Assembly (NCBI GenBank): GCA_023374045.1
Contig: CM041777.1
Coordinates: forward strand, 477,439,594-477,503,593
Source: Limonium bicolor
Lineage: Eukaryota > Streptophyta > Magnoliopsida > Caryophyllales > Plumbaginaceae
Length of the DNA stretch: 64,000 nucleotides
Reading direction: 5' to 3'
Part shown: piece by piece, positions 12,350-24,800 of the stretch
How positions within the stretch are numbered: position 1 is the stretch's first letter
Layout: each line of letters starts with the position of its first letter
Position numbers and translations under genes: made by a program
Notes under the pieces: generated by a model
Told to the model about the DNA's origin: nothing
What the model saw: only the letters and a program-made list of their open reading frames with translations
Database searches by the model: none

Positions 12350-14185
12350 AAAAATAGACGTGTTTATTGTACGATTGCGGATGAACTTCTAATAGATAAT
12401 TTCGATTATTTTGAAATAGATTCTTCTTCAACTAATGTGAAATTGGCGGAAATGATAGATAATTTCATTTTTGAAATAGGTTCTTCTTCAACGGATGTGA
12501 AATTGGTGAAAATGATATACATTTTCAATACATTCGAAATAGATTCTTCTTCAACGGACGTGAATTTGGTGGAAATGATAGACAATTTCGGACTCTTGTT
12601 CAACAGACATGAAACTGTTGGAAATGATAGACAATTTCGGAGATATTGAAATAAATTATCCTTCAACGGACGTGAAATTAGTATAATTGATAGATAGTTT
12701 CAGAAATATTGAAATAGATTCTTGTTCAACGGGCGTGAAATTGGTGGAAATGATGGACAATGTTGGAAATATGAAATAGATTATTCTTCAACCGACATGA
12801 AATTAGTGTAATTGATAGAGAATTTCAGAAATATTGAAATAGATTCTTCTTCAACGGACGTGAAATTGGTGGAAATGATAGACAATGTCGGAAATATTGA
12901 AATAGATTCTTCTTAAACAAACATGAAATTATTGGAAATGATATACATTTTTGAAAATATTGAAATAGATTTTTCTTTAACGGACGTGAAATTGGTGGAA
13001 ATGATAGACAATTTCAATAAATTTAGAATAGAACATGCTTGATTGTTTTACTATCGAACAAGAAGTCAATTAAATTCAAACATGCTTGCTTGTTTTATTA
13101 TCGAACAAGAAGTCGATTAAATTCCAACATGCTTGATTGTTTTACTATCGAACAAGAAGTCGATTAAATTTTAACATGCTTGCTTGTTTTACTATCGAAC
13201 AAGAAGTCGATTAAATTCCAACACGCTTGATTGTTTTACTATTGAATAAGAAGTCGGTTAAATTCGAACATGCTTGATTGTTTTACTATCAAACAAGAAA
13301 TCGATTCAATTCAACATTAATCTACTTAATTGTGAAATTGGTGGAAATGATAGACAATTTTGATAAATTTAGAATAAACCTTGCTTGATTGTTTTACTAT
13401 CGAACAAGAAGTCGATTAAATTCAAACATGCTTGCTTGTTTTACTATCGAACAAGAAGTCGATTAAATTCCAACACGCTTGATTGTTTTACTATCGAACA
13501 AGAAGTCGGTTATATTCTAACATGCTTGATTGTTTTCCAATCGAACATGAAGTCGATTAAATTCCAAAACGCTTGATTGTTTTACTATCTAACAAGAAGT
13601 CGATTAAACTCCAACATGCTTGATTATTTTACTATCGAACAAGAAGTCGATTTAAATTCCAACACGTTTGATTGTTTTACTATCGAACAAGAAGTCAATT
13701 AAATTCCAACACGCTTGACTGTTTTACTATCAAACAAGAAGTCAATTAAATTCAATATTAATCCACTTAATTGTGAAATTGGTGGAAATGATAGAGAATT
13801 TTGATAAAATTATAATAGAACATGCTTGATTGTTTTACTATAGAACAAGAAGTCGATTAAATTCCAACATGCTTGATTGTTTTACTATCGAACAAGAAGT
13901 CGATTAAATTCAACATTAATCCACTTAATTGTGAAATTAATGGAAATGATAGACAATTTCGATAAATTTAGAATAGAACATGCTTGATTGTTTTACTATC
14001 GAACAAGAAGTCGATTAAATTCCAACATGCTTGATTGTTTTACTATCGAACAAGAAGTCAATTAAATTCCAACATACTTGATTGTTTTACTATCGAACGA
14101 GAAGTCGATTAAATTCTAACATGCTTGATTGTTTTACTATCGAACAAGAAGTCGATTAAATTTTAACATGTTTGATTGACACACA
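12350..14185. repeat. two-module minisatellite array
   Basis: Module A (about 12412-13030; about 60-70 bp period) is built around 'cttcaacggacgtgaaattg' followed by 'gtggaaatgatagacaattt'. Module B (about 13028-14185; 47-48 bp period) is built around 'attgttttactatcgaacaa' and 'gaagtcgattaaattc'. Single A-type copies interrupt B at about 13332, 13781 and 13932, so the two modules alternate as a higher-order unit. Copies differ by point changes. Short open frames here are low-complexity by-products. The same two modules occur inverted at 43255-44120. Confidence 0.9.
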
Positions 14186-14260
14186 ATATCGTTAACTTTA
14201 ATCATCATCTGGCATAACTTTTGTAGGGCCTGATGACCTAATATGTACAAACAACTGTCT

Positions 14261-14780
14261 TCAGTGGTCGCGTCTCTGCGCGTACATATGTGCATAATGT
14301 GTAACACCTAGATCACACATACGGTGCCACGTAGGCAAGATCAGCAGGATGGGGCAATCAGTTACTGTTTGTACTCGTACAAAGTGGATTTGATGGCTCA
14401 CTAATGCAACACAGACCTCTGCTGAGGGGTGAGTCATATCATGATCATCACGTAGCGGTAGGGCAGTCAAGCCACCCGGCATAAAGTCATCTTCCGATGT
14501 GAAGCTGATGATAACTATATTATAGACGGTGACAACAATCAGACCCAGCTCCATTAATTCCATCCAGTATTGATGTGGTGCAAACGAATCACCAAGCCAG
14601 TTTAGACGTGCATACTGCCTATCGTATCAACTCTTTTCCACTCACTCCAGCCACCAGTCCGATCTTGTTATCAATTCATCCATGCACGTCTATCTCACCA
14701 TTTTCCATTGGGATTCATCGTTGTACACCCAATCCGTAATAGCTCGAAAACCATAGTTCCCATCCCCCCTATTTATTTGT
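14261..14780 (-). pseudogene. OTU-type cysteine protease domain, C-terminal part of the MULE protein (catalytic Cys replaced)
   Basis: Read on the minus strand the sequence gives GDGNYGFRAITDWVYNDESQ, the OTU catalytic block whose normal form is GDGNCGFRA. The Cys codon is replaced by Tyr (tat, bases 14753-14755). It continues through a stop after QWKMVR and then PHQYWMELMELGLIVVTVYN and ends with CPILLILPTWHRMCDLG before the stop at 14261. OTU domains at the C-terminus of MULE transposases are a known plant arrangement. With the active-site Cys lost and an in-frame stop, no deubiquitinase activity is expected. It is continuous with the transposase at higher coordinates. Confidence 0.75.
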
Positions 14781-16357
14781 AGCCTATAATAAATTGGAGG
14801 AGTTTAGGATGGAACTCGCTCCAGTACGAAGATTGGGTAAATGGTGTAAATGTGTAATCGAACACCGATGACCATCGATTTGACTGACTCTCGTGCATTG
14901 TCGGGCCTTCTCCAGTTTGGCTTTGGCACCTGGATAACCAGCGCTGTGATTGACTGTGTTGCATTGACAACCCACATTCAGTTTGGCTTTCTTGTACTGG
15001 AGGGCGTCAAAGAAAAAGGCTTCGGGGCATCAACGCTCCCCGTTTCCCAAGACCACGATATTTGTGCTCAAACTTGTCCCTAGTGTTAGGCCTTTTCTTC
15101 TAAGGCCTTCCCTTAGGCACCCTTACCTCTGGTAGCTTTAAACCGGTGTTATCATCCGTGGGCTCCCAAAGTGGCTTCCACGTGTTGAACGCTCTTTCGG
15201 TTGATGTGGGATCAAACCGATCAGAGAGGTCCTCATACCAGAGACTGACGCATGAGAGGTGTTCCTCAGTGGTATACGACTCTTCACACGTCTGGCGAGG
15301 TGCGGTGAACTCATGTTGATGGTCATATTTGTGTGTCCACCAGAAAATATTGACTTCTTCAACTGGTAGATTCTGACAGGCCATAACGTATTGATACATA
15401 CAATACACGCATGGTAATCCCATTGTCAAAGTAATTGTACAAACATCTTCAGATCCAGGTGTGTGCTCATTATTGCAGCAGCTGCTTCTCAGCTCTGTCT
15501 GAAGTAATTCCATGCATTTGAGGCTCACCTGACCAATCAGAAATGCAAAGGGGACTTATTGGTCTTCCAAAGCTCTTATGTCAAGGGAAAACTCGAAGTC
15601 TTGTTTTATGTGAAAGTGTTGGCCTTCAATGAATCTATGTATACTGTCTAAGGTCATGTCAAGCGATCCAGTGGGTGTGAGCCATCACTTTAGAGAAAAG
15701 TGCACGCTCTCCACTCTACACATGAGTAAGTCATTAGTTACAAAGAAATGAGTCAACTACAAACTTAAACTAAAAAAATATTGATAATTTAACTTAAAGA
15801 AACCCGTTGGTAGATGTGTTGCCAAAATGCATGACATTCTTGACCCATGACTCACAAAATTTCTGGTGTTGACTTAGCCATGTGGTATCCAAATACACCG
15901 CGAAAGGATGTTTTGCTCCGTACGACTTTACCAATCGTTCGTATAGCTCTTTGAAATATGTGATGGTAGAGGCGTAAACAAGCCGATGCCATTCGGCTGT
16001 AGTTGTGTCAACCTTCAAGATCTTGATCGCTTTCGCAGCCATGTTCTTGGAGATGTGCCATTGACATAGAAGATGTGGGATGGAAGGAAATACCACTGAA
16101 AGTGATTTCACTAACTCCTTTTCATTGTCTGTGACAAAAACATAAATGAGGCAAGCTAACAACTTCATCAGCTAGAAAAGCATCCAAGTGTATGCAGACT
16201 CATCTTCTCTGACTGCAAAACAAAATGCTATACTGAAGTTCTTGCCGCATGATGTCACTCTGACAAACTCCACAAGCGACATCTTGTACTGGTTCGTCTT
16301 GTAAGTGCTATCAATGAGCGCCACATATGGGAACATCTTAGTTAGCGTAAGCGAAAA
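14781..16357 (-). pseudogene. MULE transposase with SWIM-like zinc finger, C-terminal two thirds
   Basis: On the minus strand from 16357 downward: LTKMFPYVALIDSTYKTNQY (first catalytic Asp in DSTYKTN), MSLVEFVRVTSCGKNFSIAF, VFVTDNEKELVKSLSVVFP (second Asp block), HLLCQWHISKNM (C-x2-H motif), and WVKNVMHFGNTSTNG. An intron at 15716-15803 (minus strand, GT/AG) joins TNG to VESVHFSLKWWLTPTGSLDM. The zinc finger reads CTITLTMGLPCVYCMYQYV, then FWWTHKYD, and the basic linker VPKGRPxKKRPNTRDKFEH leads towards the OTU domain. Breaks are few: a stop near 15556 (after RALEDQ), one near 15100 and others at 14781-15005. The N-terminal part is cut off by solo LTR B and resumes beyond 21588. It belongs to the MULE/FAR1-related DDE transposases. 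Confidence 0.85.
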
Positions 16358-19300
16358 TGTAACACCCCTAATCCTAATCTCCTATAATTGCAAGTCGTAG
16401 CATTATTAAAGACGTAATTTGCCGCGAAAAATCAAACTAACTAACGCATTAGTGCTACATGCCGTCACTCACCCTTGTGAGTAACTAGGAAACCTCACAC
16501 CATCAACTAAACTGCATATACATAACCGCTGTGATGACTAGATACCGACCCATCACAAATACAACCCAAGTCCAAACCGAACAAGTGAGCAACTAGTTCC
16601 AAAATACATTTGAATTCCCATAACGAAATACATGATAAGTCTAAAAGGTTTGATTCGTAAAACGATGCTAACTACCCAGCATCCCGCACTCCGGCTTCAC
16701 GATCCGATCAACAACCTGAAATGTGTTGGCCCCAAAACGGGGCTCAACAAACTATATACTGGTGCGCTAAATGTAGTCTTTGAATCATTCGGATCCCTTA
16801 GGTCATTTTAGCCATCTTGACATGCGGTTCATTTCATGCTTTTCCAATTTACAATAATAGTAAACAATTGTAAATGCTTAAGTAAGCACATAACAGTTCA
16901 TCCAACAATATCATCACACAAACAGTAAAGCAATACCAAACGAGACACGCGTTTTGGTTAACCGTTCTCGTCACTCGCCCTTAAGGCCCCATTATTCTTT
17001 TAACCAGCCACTTAATCCTCTTAATTAATTTCCACCTCGGGTGTCATGTTAGGACAACCCTTAATAACTTGATAGTGTTTGATATCACTGGACAGTAGTC
17101 CCTGGGTCCCAAAGAATGGAACCATTCGCCAACGGAACCTTTGGTCCTAGACTTATCTCATTTGCTTTTGAAAGCGTCCAATTCGGCCGAAGCCTGCACC
17201 AACAGTAGTGCCCTCTGCCATCATCGAGTGTGGATGTATGGATTTCCTTGAGTGACTCTTGATAGTAATCCCTCGTAGTGATCACGCTGCGCAACCAGTT
17301 AGTCGAGACTAACTGGGTTCCTCCTTCAAACCATCATATAACTAAGTTCCTTTAACCATTAACCTAAGATCAAATCCTTAGGTTTAAGACTACAATACTT
17401 GACTGCCAGTTAGGTTCTCATGATACCTAAAGGTCATCTAAGTCATGTTCGAGTTTAGATGTGTAAACTTCCAGTCTAAAAGACGTTCACGTAAAATAAA
17501 ACGCAATGGTGTCGAGTAATATAATTCACATGATCATATGCATAAATTATAGATATCACTCTTAAACAATTAAACACACAACGTCTGGACCCAAGGAAAC
17601 CCTCAGGACGTTCAGACCACACAATTAACATACCGTTCACCGAAATAAACGCTAGCGTGACGTTTCACGCTCTCCAGCTAGTCCTCGAAGTACTGGTCTA
17701 CACACATGCATATACTGAATAGCGTTAATACTACTAACACTAATTGCTACGGTATACTTAATACATAACTAATACCCCCGGTATCTTAACCCCGTATGTT
17801 TATTAATTTCTCCCAGTTATTAAACGGTTATTCGAGGTCGTTTAACAGTTTTTTGTTTTATGTAGTAACCACATGTGGTAATGGGTTCCTACTATATAAT
17901 ATATCTCTAACTCATTGATAGTGATTTAATGATCGTTCCCACTCATTCCATATAATTATATAATTCTAGTGAATTATAGTTCCATCTTATAATAATGTTA
18001 TACGATCCTTTTATGTGAGATATATTAACTTGAAACGTTTTAGTATTTATGTATTACTTACTAAGATTATAGTCTTAGTTGAATAAGTTGTTACAAGTAA
18101 TGTCATAACACATCATGTTATTCCTTTTAACTTGGAAAGGTTCCCAACCTTATATTATAATTCTTGTCTGCATAACATCCTACTTGAATTATAAAAGTCA
18201 TTTATATAATAACTCCTCTTTGTTATTTCATGTGTAGGACTTATAATTCTATTTATGTTATTTTATTCATAAATCTTTCACTAAAGATTTACCTTAGTGT
18301 TATACAATGTATTTTATACATTATAGTGTTCCTTATATAATAAGGGTTCTAAACATATATTATACTTCCCAAATCTTTAATTTAACCTCATCATTTTATA
18401 TTATTGTTTATAAGGCATAGTTAATATTGTTTAACCCTCTTACAACATATTCTCTCATACCATAATATAATGTCACGCTAATTCATTTCCAACCTTATAT
18501 TATAAATCTATAATATTCTTTGCTAAAGTGTACCAGCACTCTCTTATTTTTGGTAATAACATTTCTTGCCCATTAACTTTTCATTAATTACAATATCACC
18601 CTTAAATGTTATACTTGTTACATTTTTAACATTATTTAATTTATAACCCAAGGTTTCAACCAACTTTTATTCATTTCCAAACAGCCCCCTACTGTTCGGT
18701 TTTCACTACCTAAACCCACAACTTTTATTAATTACATTGTAGCCCACTTTTGTTTTATAACTTACAATTTAATTCCTAGAACTTTATATTATACATATTG
18801 ATTTATTTAATTCCAAAATCAATCCCATAATTTCCTAAATTCATAACAGACCCCCAAGGTCCTTTTACTCTCGGTTTTGGCCCCATAGTTTGGTTAATTA
18901 CATATTAACCCCATAAGTTTTATAATTGTTACAATTAACCTTAAAACTATATATTATATCCTTTAATTTATTGAATCACCAAATTAATTTCTCCTTTTAT
19001 TTTATTTTGGTCAAACCTCAATACTAGTCAAGGTTGACCACTAGGTTACTCCTTTGACCATATTTTCACAATTTACGAATTTACCCCACTATTTATCATT
19101 AATTTACGTTTAGATGTTTTAGCTTATAAAATTCATTTTAAATTTTCCAATCTACTAAAAAACACCCATTTCAGTTTTTATACAGTTTCAACACCTCATA
19201 ATTTACTTAATTACAATTTGACCCCATTAATGAATCTTTTATTCATTTTAAGTACTTATAAGGTTATAATTCCTTAAAAATCATATTTCCAACGTTATAA

Positions 19301-21583
19301 AATATTAATTGGCACATATATTTATATTTATGTTCCTAGGTACTTATTTCTACCATATTTACAGTTTGTACCCAGATTTTTACATAATTTATTTTAACAC
19401 CTCTAAAACTTTATATCTTGTCACTTAAATGCCTTAAAACTTAACCAATCATTCCAAAACTTTAAACGTTAGTTCCTATACATATTTAGGTCATTATGGA
19501 CCCCTAGTTACAGGTTATTCTCGGCTGAAACATGTTTATACCCCAGATTTTACAAAATTTGCATTTTAGCCACATAACTTAACAAACTTGCTATTTAAGT
19601 GTTTAAACCTTGTTCCAACTTACCCAAAACTCATACTATAGTTTTATAAACATAATAATGCCATTATAAGACCCTTTATACAGAGGGATCTCGGCCATAA
19701 TTAATTTCAACCTATAGTTCACAAAAAATTACATTTTTACCCCATTTTCTTTGTAAAAATGACCTTTAAGTCATTAATTCATTCACCAACTTTTCCAAAC
19801 GAGTTTAAAACATATTAGGTTCATTCCTAGGTTTTAATAGACCATTTAAACAGATCCATTTCGGCCTTAATTACTCTCCCACAACAAGAACACTTAAAAG
19901 TGTTGAAAATGTGTTTTAAGGCTAGAATCTTACCCTTGTAGCTCCAAGCTTGTTTTTCTCAACTCTTTACTCACGGCCCTATTTATTATGTAGGGAAGAG
20001 TCAGTTTAACTCACCAAACAACAGTTTATAAGCTGATCCATGAGTTTAGTAGCTTAAATGATGGTTTACCTTCACAAAATGAAGTTTCTTGACAAGTTGT
20101 GTTACTTGAACCTTCGGAAACCAAACAGTGGCTTAAGCTCCACTTTTAGATAGGTTTGAATACATGCAGAAGAGATCTTGTCAGGGTCTTTGAGACTCCA
20201 TAACATAATGAAAGATTTAGAGTACAAAAATGTGTTTTAAGAAGATGATTTTACCTTTGAGGTTCTAGGATGAGTTTCTCCACCAAAATTCGGCTACGAT
20301 ATGGAATTTAGGTGAGTATTTCGTCCAGAAAAGATCAAGGACTAAAAAGGTATATAAGGAGTTCAAAAGAGCTAGTTATGACTTACCCTTGAAGTCACTT
20401 TTGGAGTTGGTTCTTGCCTTGATTTTTGGCCAACAAGATGAGATATTGTAGCTTCATTTTATACATGAAAGGATGAAGAAAAGTGTGTAAATATACTGGG
20501 AAATTTCAGCCATAAGTGATATAAGGGAAGAATGGACTTTAGAGCTTATTTTTATACCTTAAAATGATTTTTAAGCTTCCATTGGCTCCATGGCTGTTGA
20601 TGGCCGAATTTTGGCTTCAAAATGTCTTGAATACTTCCTTGAAAAGTGCTGGAGAATATCTCTTTGAGCCCTCTTTGTGTTTGTGAAAGAAAAGGAGTGA
20701 TTTAAAGAGAAAGATGAAGATGGGTTTAATTCACCCTTTGAGAGCTCTAGGTGTTCTTCATGCTCTCAAGGAAGAAGATGAAGAAATCAGATAGGGAGTG
20801 GGAAGGGAGAAGCACGGCAATGAGAGGATGAGAGAGATAAGGAAAGTTGACTTACTTGTCTTAAAGAGAAAGGTGTGGGTGGTTACTAGCATTTAATGGC
20901 TAGTTTTGCTTTTAAGATATTTTTGCATGTAAGTTGAATGGGTGGTCTGATTACCCTTGTAGTTGGCCGTCCCTTGCCCCTCTTTATGGGTGTTTTTCTT
21001 TTTCTTTTTATGTTATAATGTAATGTTGTGTATTAATATGTTCTAGACTTATAGTTTGTACGCTAGGACTTATATCATGTATTAGTTTGTGTCCAATATG
21101 ATTTCTTGTCCTAAATTATTTTGGGATTATTTGGTATACTTACTAGTCCTCGTGACTAGTAAAATACATCCTTTGACTAACTCTTTAAGTTGGTGTTTTA
21201 TTTAATGTAACGATGTGTTACACGTTATATTACTTTTAGGAGTAGTTTTCTCCTCATTAATATCCCTCATTAATTTTAGGAGTAGTTTTCTCCTTATTAA
21301 TATTCCTCATTAATTTTAGGAGTAGTTTTCTCCTTATTAATATTCCTCATTTAATCCATTATTTATATAGGATTAAAATTGTTTGGACTTTATATATTTA
21401 TCCAAGTACATATATATATATATATATTTACTTGTTCACATGTACGTATATGTTGAGGAATTATATATATTTCCTTAATAAATTTAAGGTTTGTTAGTCT
21501 TTATGATAATGACTAACCTTGATTAACCTTTCCTTTTAATTGATTCATGATTAATTCATATACTTAAGGTTTGGGGTATTTCA
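16358..21583. mobile_element. Solo LTR B (5.2 kb), TSD GAAAA
   Basis: Begins TGTAACACCCC at 16358, ends GGGGTATTTCA at 21583, and is flanked by the perfect 5 bp duplication GAAAA (16353-16357 and 21584-21588). Removing it restores the MULE transposase frame (VRAPFSLTLTKMFPY across the junction). The interior is non-coding and AT-rich, with a long run of variable 'aaa/ttt' DNA from 17800 to 19900. The end is marked by three copies of an approximately 43 bp repeat ('aggagtagttttctcc' units at 21235-21350) and a TA microsatellite near 21410. No polymerase or gag domain is present, so it is a single LTR. Confidence 0.85.
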
Positions 21584-21588
21584 GAAAA

Positions 21589-21645
21589 ATGGTGCACGAA
21601 CAAGATAAGACCCAACCTAGAATTATTCCCTGCAAAAATTACATT
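21589..21645 (-). pseudogene. MULE transposase, remnant upstream of solo LTR B
   Basis: Minus-strand reading just before the LTR gives VRAPFSL in frame with the transposase (compare the family pattern FFAHP.SL...FP). Further upstream the frame is lost and repeat DNA starts at about 21646, so the N-terminal third, including any FAR1-type zinc finger, is missing from this window. Confidence 0.5.
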
Positions 21646-22500
21646 AATGAATACAGATCATCCATGACATGAACAACCAAATAAACAAGCAATATATACT
21701 TATTCCTTCCTATCATAACAAGCAAATGAGGTCATATTCTACTCTTAGGAATTCCATTTCAAGAATGTTATTCCAAGAATTAACATTCCAATAGCCAAAC
21801 GACCCGTTAGGAAGGAATTGAATTCGCATCCAGGTCGTAAAGGAGATTGCACCCCAGTTTTACAATGTCATCCTTAGTGAAGCTCCACTGCTGCGGACGG
21901 AAGCAGAAAACGCGGTTGAAACTGCTCAAAAACGACGGTTCTGAACCGTCTTTTAAACGCCCGTCGTTTTTTGTCATATGTCTTAAGCGACGGTTCACAA
22001 ACCGTCTTTTAAGATACATTAAGCAACGGTTTTTTCGAACCGTCTTTTAAAAGCTCCTGAACGTAAATTTTTTAATGAATACAGATCATTCATGACATGA
22101 ACAACCAAATAAACAATCAATATATACTTATTCCTTCCTATCATAACAAGCAAATGAGGTCATAATCTACTCTTAGGAATTCCATTTCAAGAATGTTATT
22201 CCAAGTATTAACATTCCAATAGCCAAACGACCCGTTAGGAAGGAATTGAATTCGCATCCAGGTCGTAAAGGAGATTGCACCCCAGTTTTACAATGTCATC
22301 CTTAGTGAAGCTCCACTGCTGCGGACGGAAGCAGAAAACGCGGTTGAAACTGCTCAAAATGACGGTTCTGAAACGTCTTTTAAACGCCCGTCGTTTTTTG
22401 TCATATGTCTTAAGCGACGGTTCACAAACCGTCTTTTAAGATACATTAAGCGACGGTTTTTTCGAACCGTCTTTTAAAAGCTCCTGAACGTAATTTTTTT
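21646..22500. repeat. 428 bp tandem duplication carrying hairpin modules
   Basis: Copy 1 is 21646-22073 and copy 2 is 22074 to about 22491, nearly identical. Each unit contains 'cattccaatagccaaacgac' and 'ggaagcagaaaacgcggttg', then three hairpins of the type 'gacggttN..aaccgtctttt'. A minus-strand frame in each copy reads FRPQQWSFTKDDIVKLGCNL then LYDLDANSIPS, which looks like a captured or transposon C-terminus, but I do not recognise it. Confidence 0.8.
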
Positions 22501-22626
22501 TTAATCTAGTCTCATTTGCCAAGATTAACCTTGTAATCTATGGTGGTGTCTGGATTCGAACCCGCGACCCATGATAAAATCGATCCCACACACGCACCCC
22601 TTACCACTAGGCTACTGCATCAAATT
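22492..22626 (-). mobile_element. tRNA-derived SINE
   Basis: On the minus strand the 5' part reads like a tRNA head: box A TAGCCTAGTGGT (complement of 22603-22614) and box B GGTTCGAATCC (complement of 22552-22562), spaced as in a pol III promoter. A short body follows and ends in a run of A (T-run at 22492-22501 on the + strand). Such a head, short body and A tail is the structure of a plant SINE. The arms do not pair well enough for a functional tRNA. No clear target duplication was found. Confidence 0.55.
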
Positions 22627-22839
22627 CGTTTTATGAACAAAACACATATATGTAAATAAGACTAATTCGTTTATCTTATTAAAATACTAATTTAGTAAAA
22701 TGATAAATGCTAATTATAAAATTATATAATAAAACCAAGTTAATTAGCAATTATATAAATAATAAATATTTTTTCAATAATAATTACAATGCTATTATAA
22801 AAAGACTAATTTACTAAGCTTTTATAACATATATATATA

Positions 22840-23223
22840 TGTTTAGCGCTTTAAATGACGGTTTCAAGTAAACCGTCTTTTAAAAGTGCTTTGCCAGCAC
22901 TTTAAGTGACGGTTTCAAGTAAACCGTCTTTTAAAGTGCTTTGCCAGCACTTTAAATGACGGTTTCAGGTAAACCGTCTTTTAAGAGTACACTTTAAAAG
23001 ACGGTTCATTTAAAACCGTCTTTTAAGAGTGCTTCGTGCGCGTATGAGCAGCACTTTAAATGACGGTTTCAGATAAACCCTCTTTTAAGAGTGCACTATA
23101 AAAGACGGTTCTGTTAGAACCGTCTTTTAAAGTCTCTTCGCGCTCGCCCACAACTAATTTAAGACAGTTTTCGCTAAAACCGCCTTTTATAGGCCGTGTT
23201 TTTTGATATTTTTTCCACTAGTG
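22840..23223. mobile_element. CACTA-type terminus with seven subterminal hairpins
   Basis: The right end read on the minus strand is CACTAGTGGAAAAA, the En/Spm CACTA terminal motif. Inward lie seven hairpins of the type 'gacggttt..aaaccgtctttt', with 'gctttgccagcac' linkers. The hairpins in 21920-22480 match the same consensus, so the tandem duplication next door may belong to the same element. The other terminus and the transposase are not seen. Confidence 0.65.
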
Positions 23224-23826
23224 CTCCATACCGTTTTGTGTTCAACCTCATATAATGACACTAAAGTGCTTTCAACCGCCTTTCAATCCACTAGTTCCAA
23301 AATAACTTTGACCAGTTCATGTCCCAACAAATTCGTTTTTTTTGTTAGGATATCATAGTCTTGTGCATCCTTTAGCCCAAGAAAGGTCTCAACACCAGCT
23401 TATAGAGAACGGTCTGTTACTCATGGGTCACTCTCATACTGTTTTATGTTCAACCTCATGTAATGACACTAAAGTGCTTTCAACCGCCTTTCAATCCACT
23501 AGTTCCAAAATAACTTTGACCAGTTCATGTCCCAACAATTTTGGTTTTTTGTCAAGGATATCATAGTCTTGTTCATCCTTTAGCCCAAGAAAGGTTTCAA
23601 CACCAACTTATAGAGAACAGTTTGTTACTCATGGGTCACTTTAGAAGTGGAAATATAGTCACTGCATGGGGAAACATCAATTGCCCCTTTAAGCCTTTAA
23701 ATTCGCCGCCTCACCACATGTATGTGAGGTAGGAGAGAGCCTAGAGGTTTGGGATGATGCTTGAGCATGCTCTCCCTTTTACTTGTATAATGATTTTAAA
23801 GAGATTTTTTTCCAAAACTAACCAAT
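23224..23826. other. tandemly duplicated 210 bp segment with coding-like minus strand
   Basis: Copy 1 (about 23228-23434) and copy 2 (about 23437-23640) share most bases. Read on the minus strand, one copy gives AGVETFLGLKDAQDYDIL and LLGHELVKVILELVD with few stops, and the other gives a degenerate version. It looks like former coding sequence, but no family is recognised. The remaining 190 bp to 23826 show nothing. Confidence 0.4.
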
Positions 23827-24639
23827 ATACTGTAACGCCCCGGTTTACCACCACCATTTACTTAGCCTCTTTTTTTTTTCGAAATCTAGAGAGACATGTT
23901 ATAACTGAAATAACAGCTTATATTATACATGTGTCAGTCTTCTTTTTACAAAGGTCCCCTAATACTATCATCGGGGGTTACCGCCACACTTACAGCCACT
24001 AGTAAGTGTAAGGCTATTACCACCACCACCCCTACGTCAGCTATCTTACATCGCTGTTACTATCAAAAGAGTGACACAACCAACCCGTCACTTTACACCT
24101 TAGTACCAAAGACCCTTCCAGCCAACTACTATGTTAGCTCCTACTCCTATTTTACACCAAAAGTAAAGGGGTATCAAAAGGCTATTACATCGCTAGCATC
24201 TAACTAGGGACCCACTTGCATATACTCGTATATAGTGGAAACATCATGTATGATGGCTGACTGGTGCCATTTTCCGGGTGCCTAAAACCTTGTATCTTCT
24301 TGTTCCACTCCTCATAAATTATCTCGGTGACCCCAGGCTGTAAACTTCTACGATAGGTGACAAACATGAAAATATAAAAGTATCGGTGGACTCGTCCTTA
24401 GTGCAGAGAAGGTGTCCATCCCAGTTACCCTGAATCCACAGAATACATATACACAGGAAAACACAACCAAATAAATCAGTAAAAACTGAGTAACACTACC
24501 ACACCCCGTAAAAACTTATTTTCTCTTTAAAACCTTTGTTTCCAACAAATATTAACAGATACAATAAATCAGAATAGATCACGCACCATTTACCTGTACC
24601 AAGAATTATCAAGAGATATCAATATCAAATACAAGATAT

Positions 24640-24800
24640 TTCCAAATGAAGTCCACCACCCAAATATTTCCAAATGAAGTCCATCACACAAGATATTTCC
24701 AAATGAAGTCCACCACACAAGATATTTCCAAATGAAGTCCACCACACAAGATATTTCCAAATGAAGTCCCACACAATATTTCCAAATGAAGTCCACCACC
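24640..24800. repeat. 29 bp minisatellite in LTR C
   Basis: About six units of 'ccaaatgaagtccaccacac' plus 'aagatattt' in direct tandem, with the last units shortened. The minus-strand open frame at 24590-24886 is a by-product of this repeat. Confidence 0.8.

Noticed and set aside
12350..14185. Array of similar repeats resembling CRISPR
   Set aside because: Units are contiguous, diverged and lack unique spacers; the setting is a plant nuclear genome.
22535..22626. Functional tRNA gene
   Set aside because: Box A and B match, but acceptor and anticodon stems do not pair and the sequence runs into a SINE body with an A tail.
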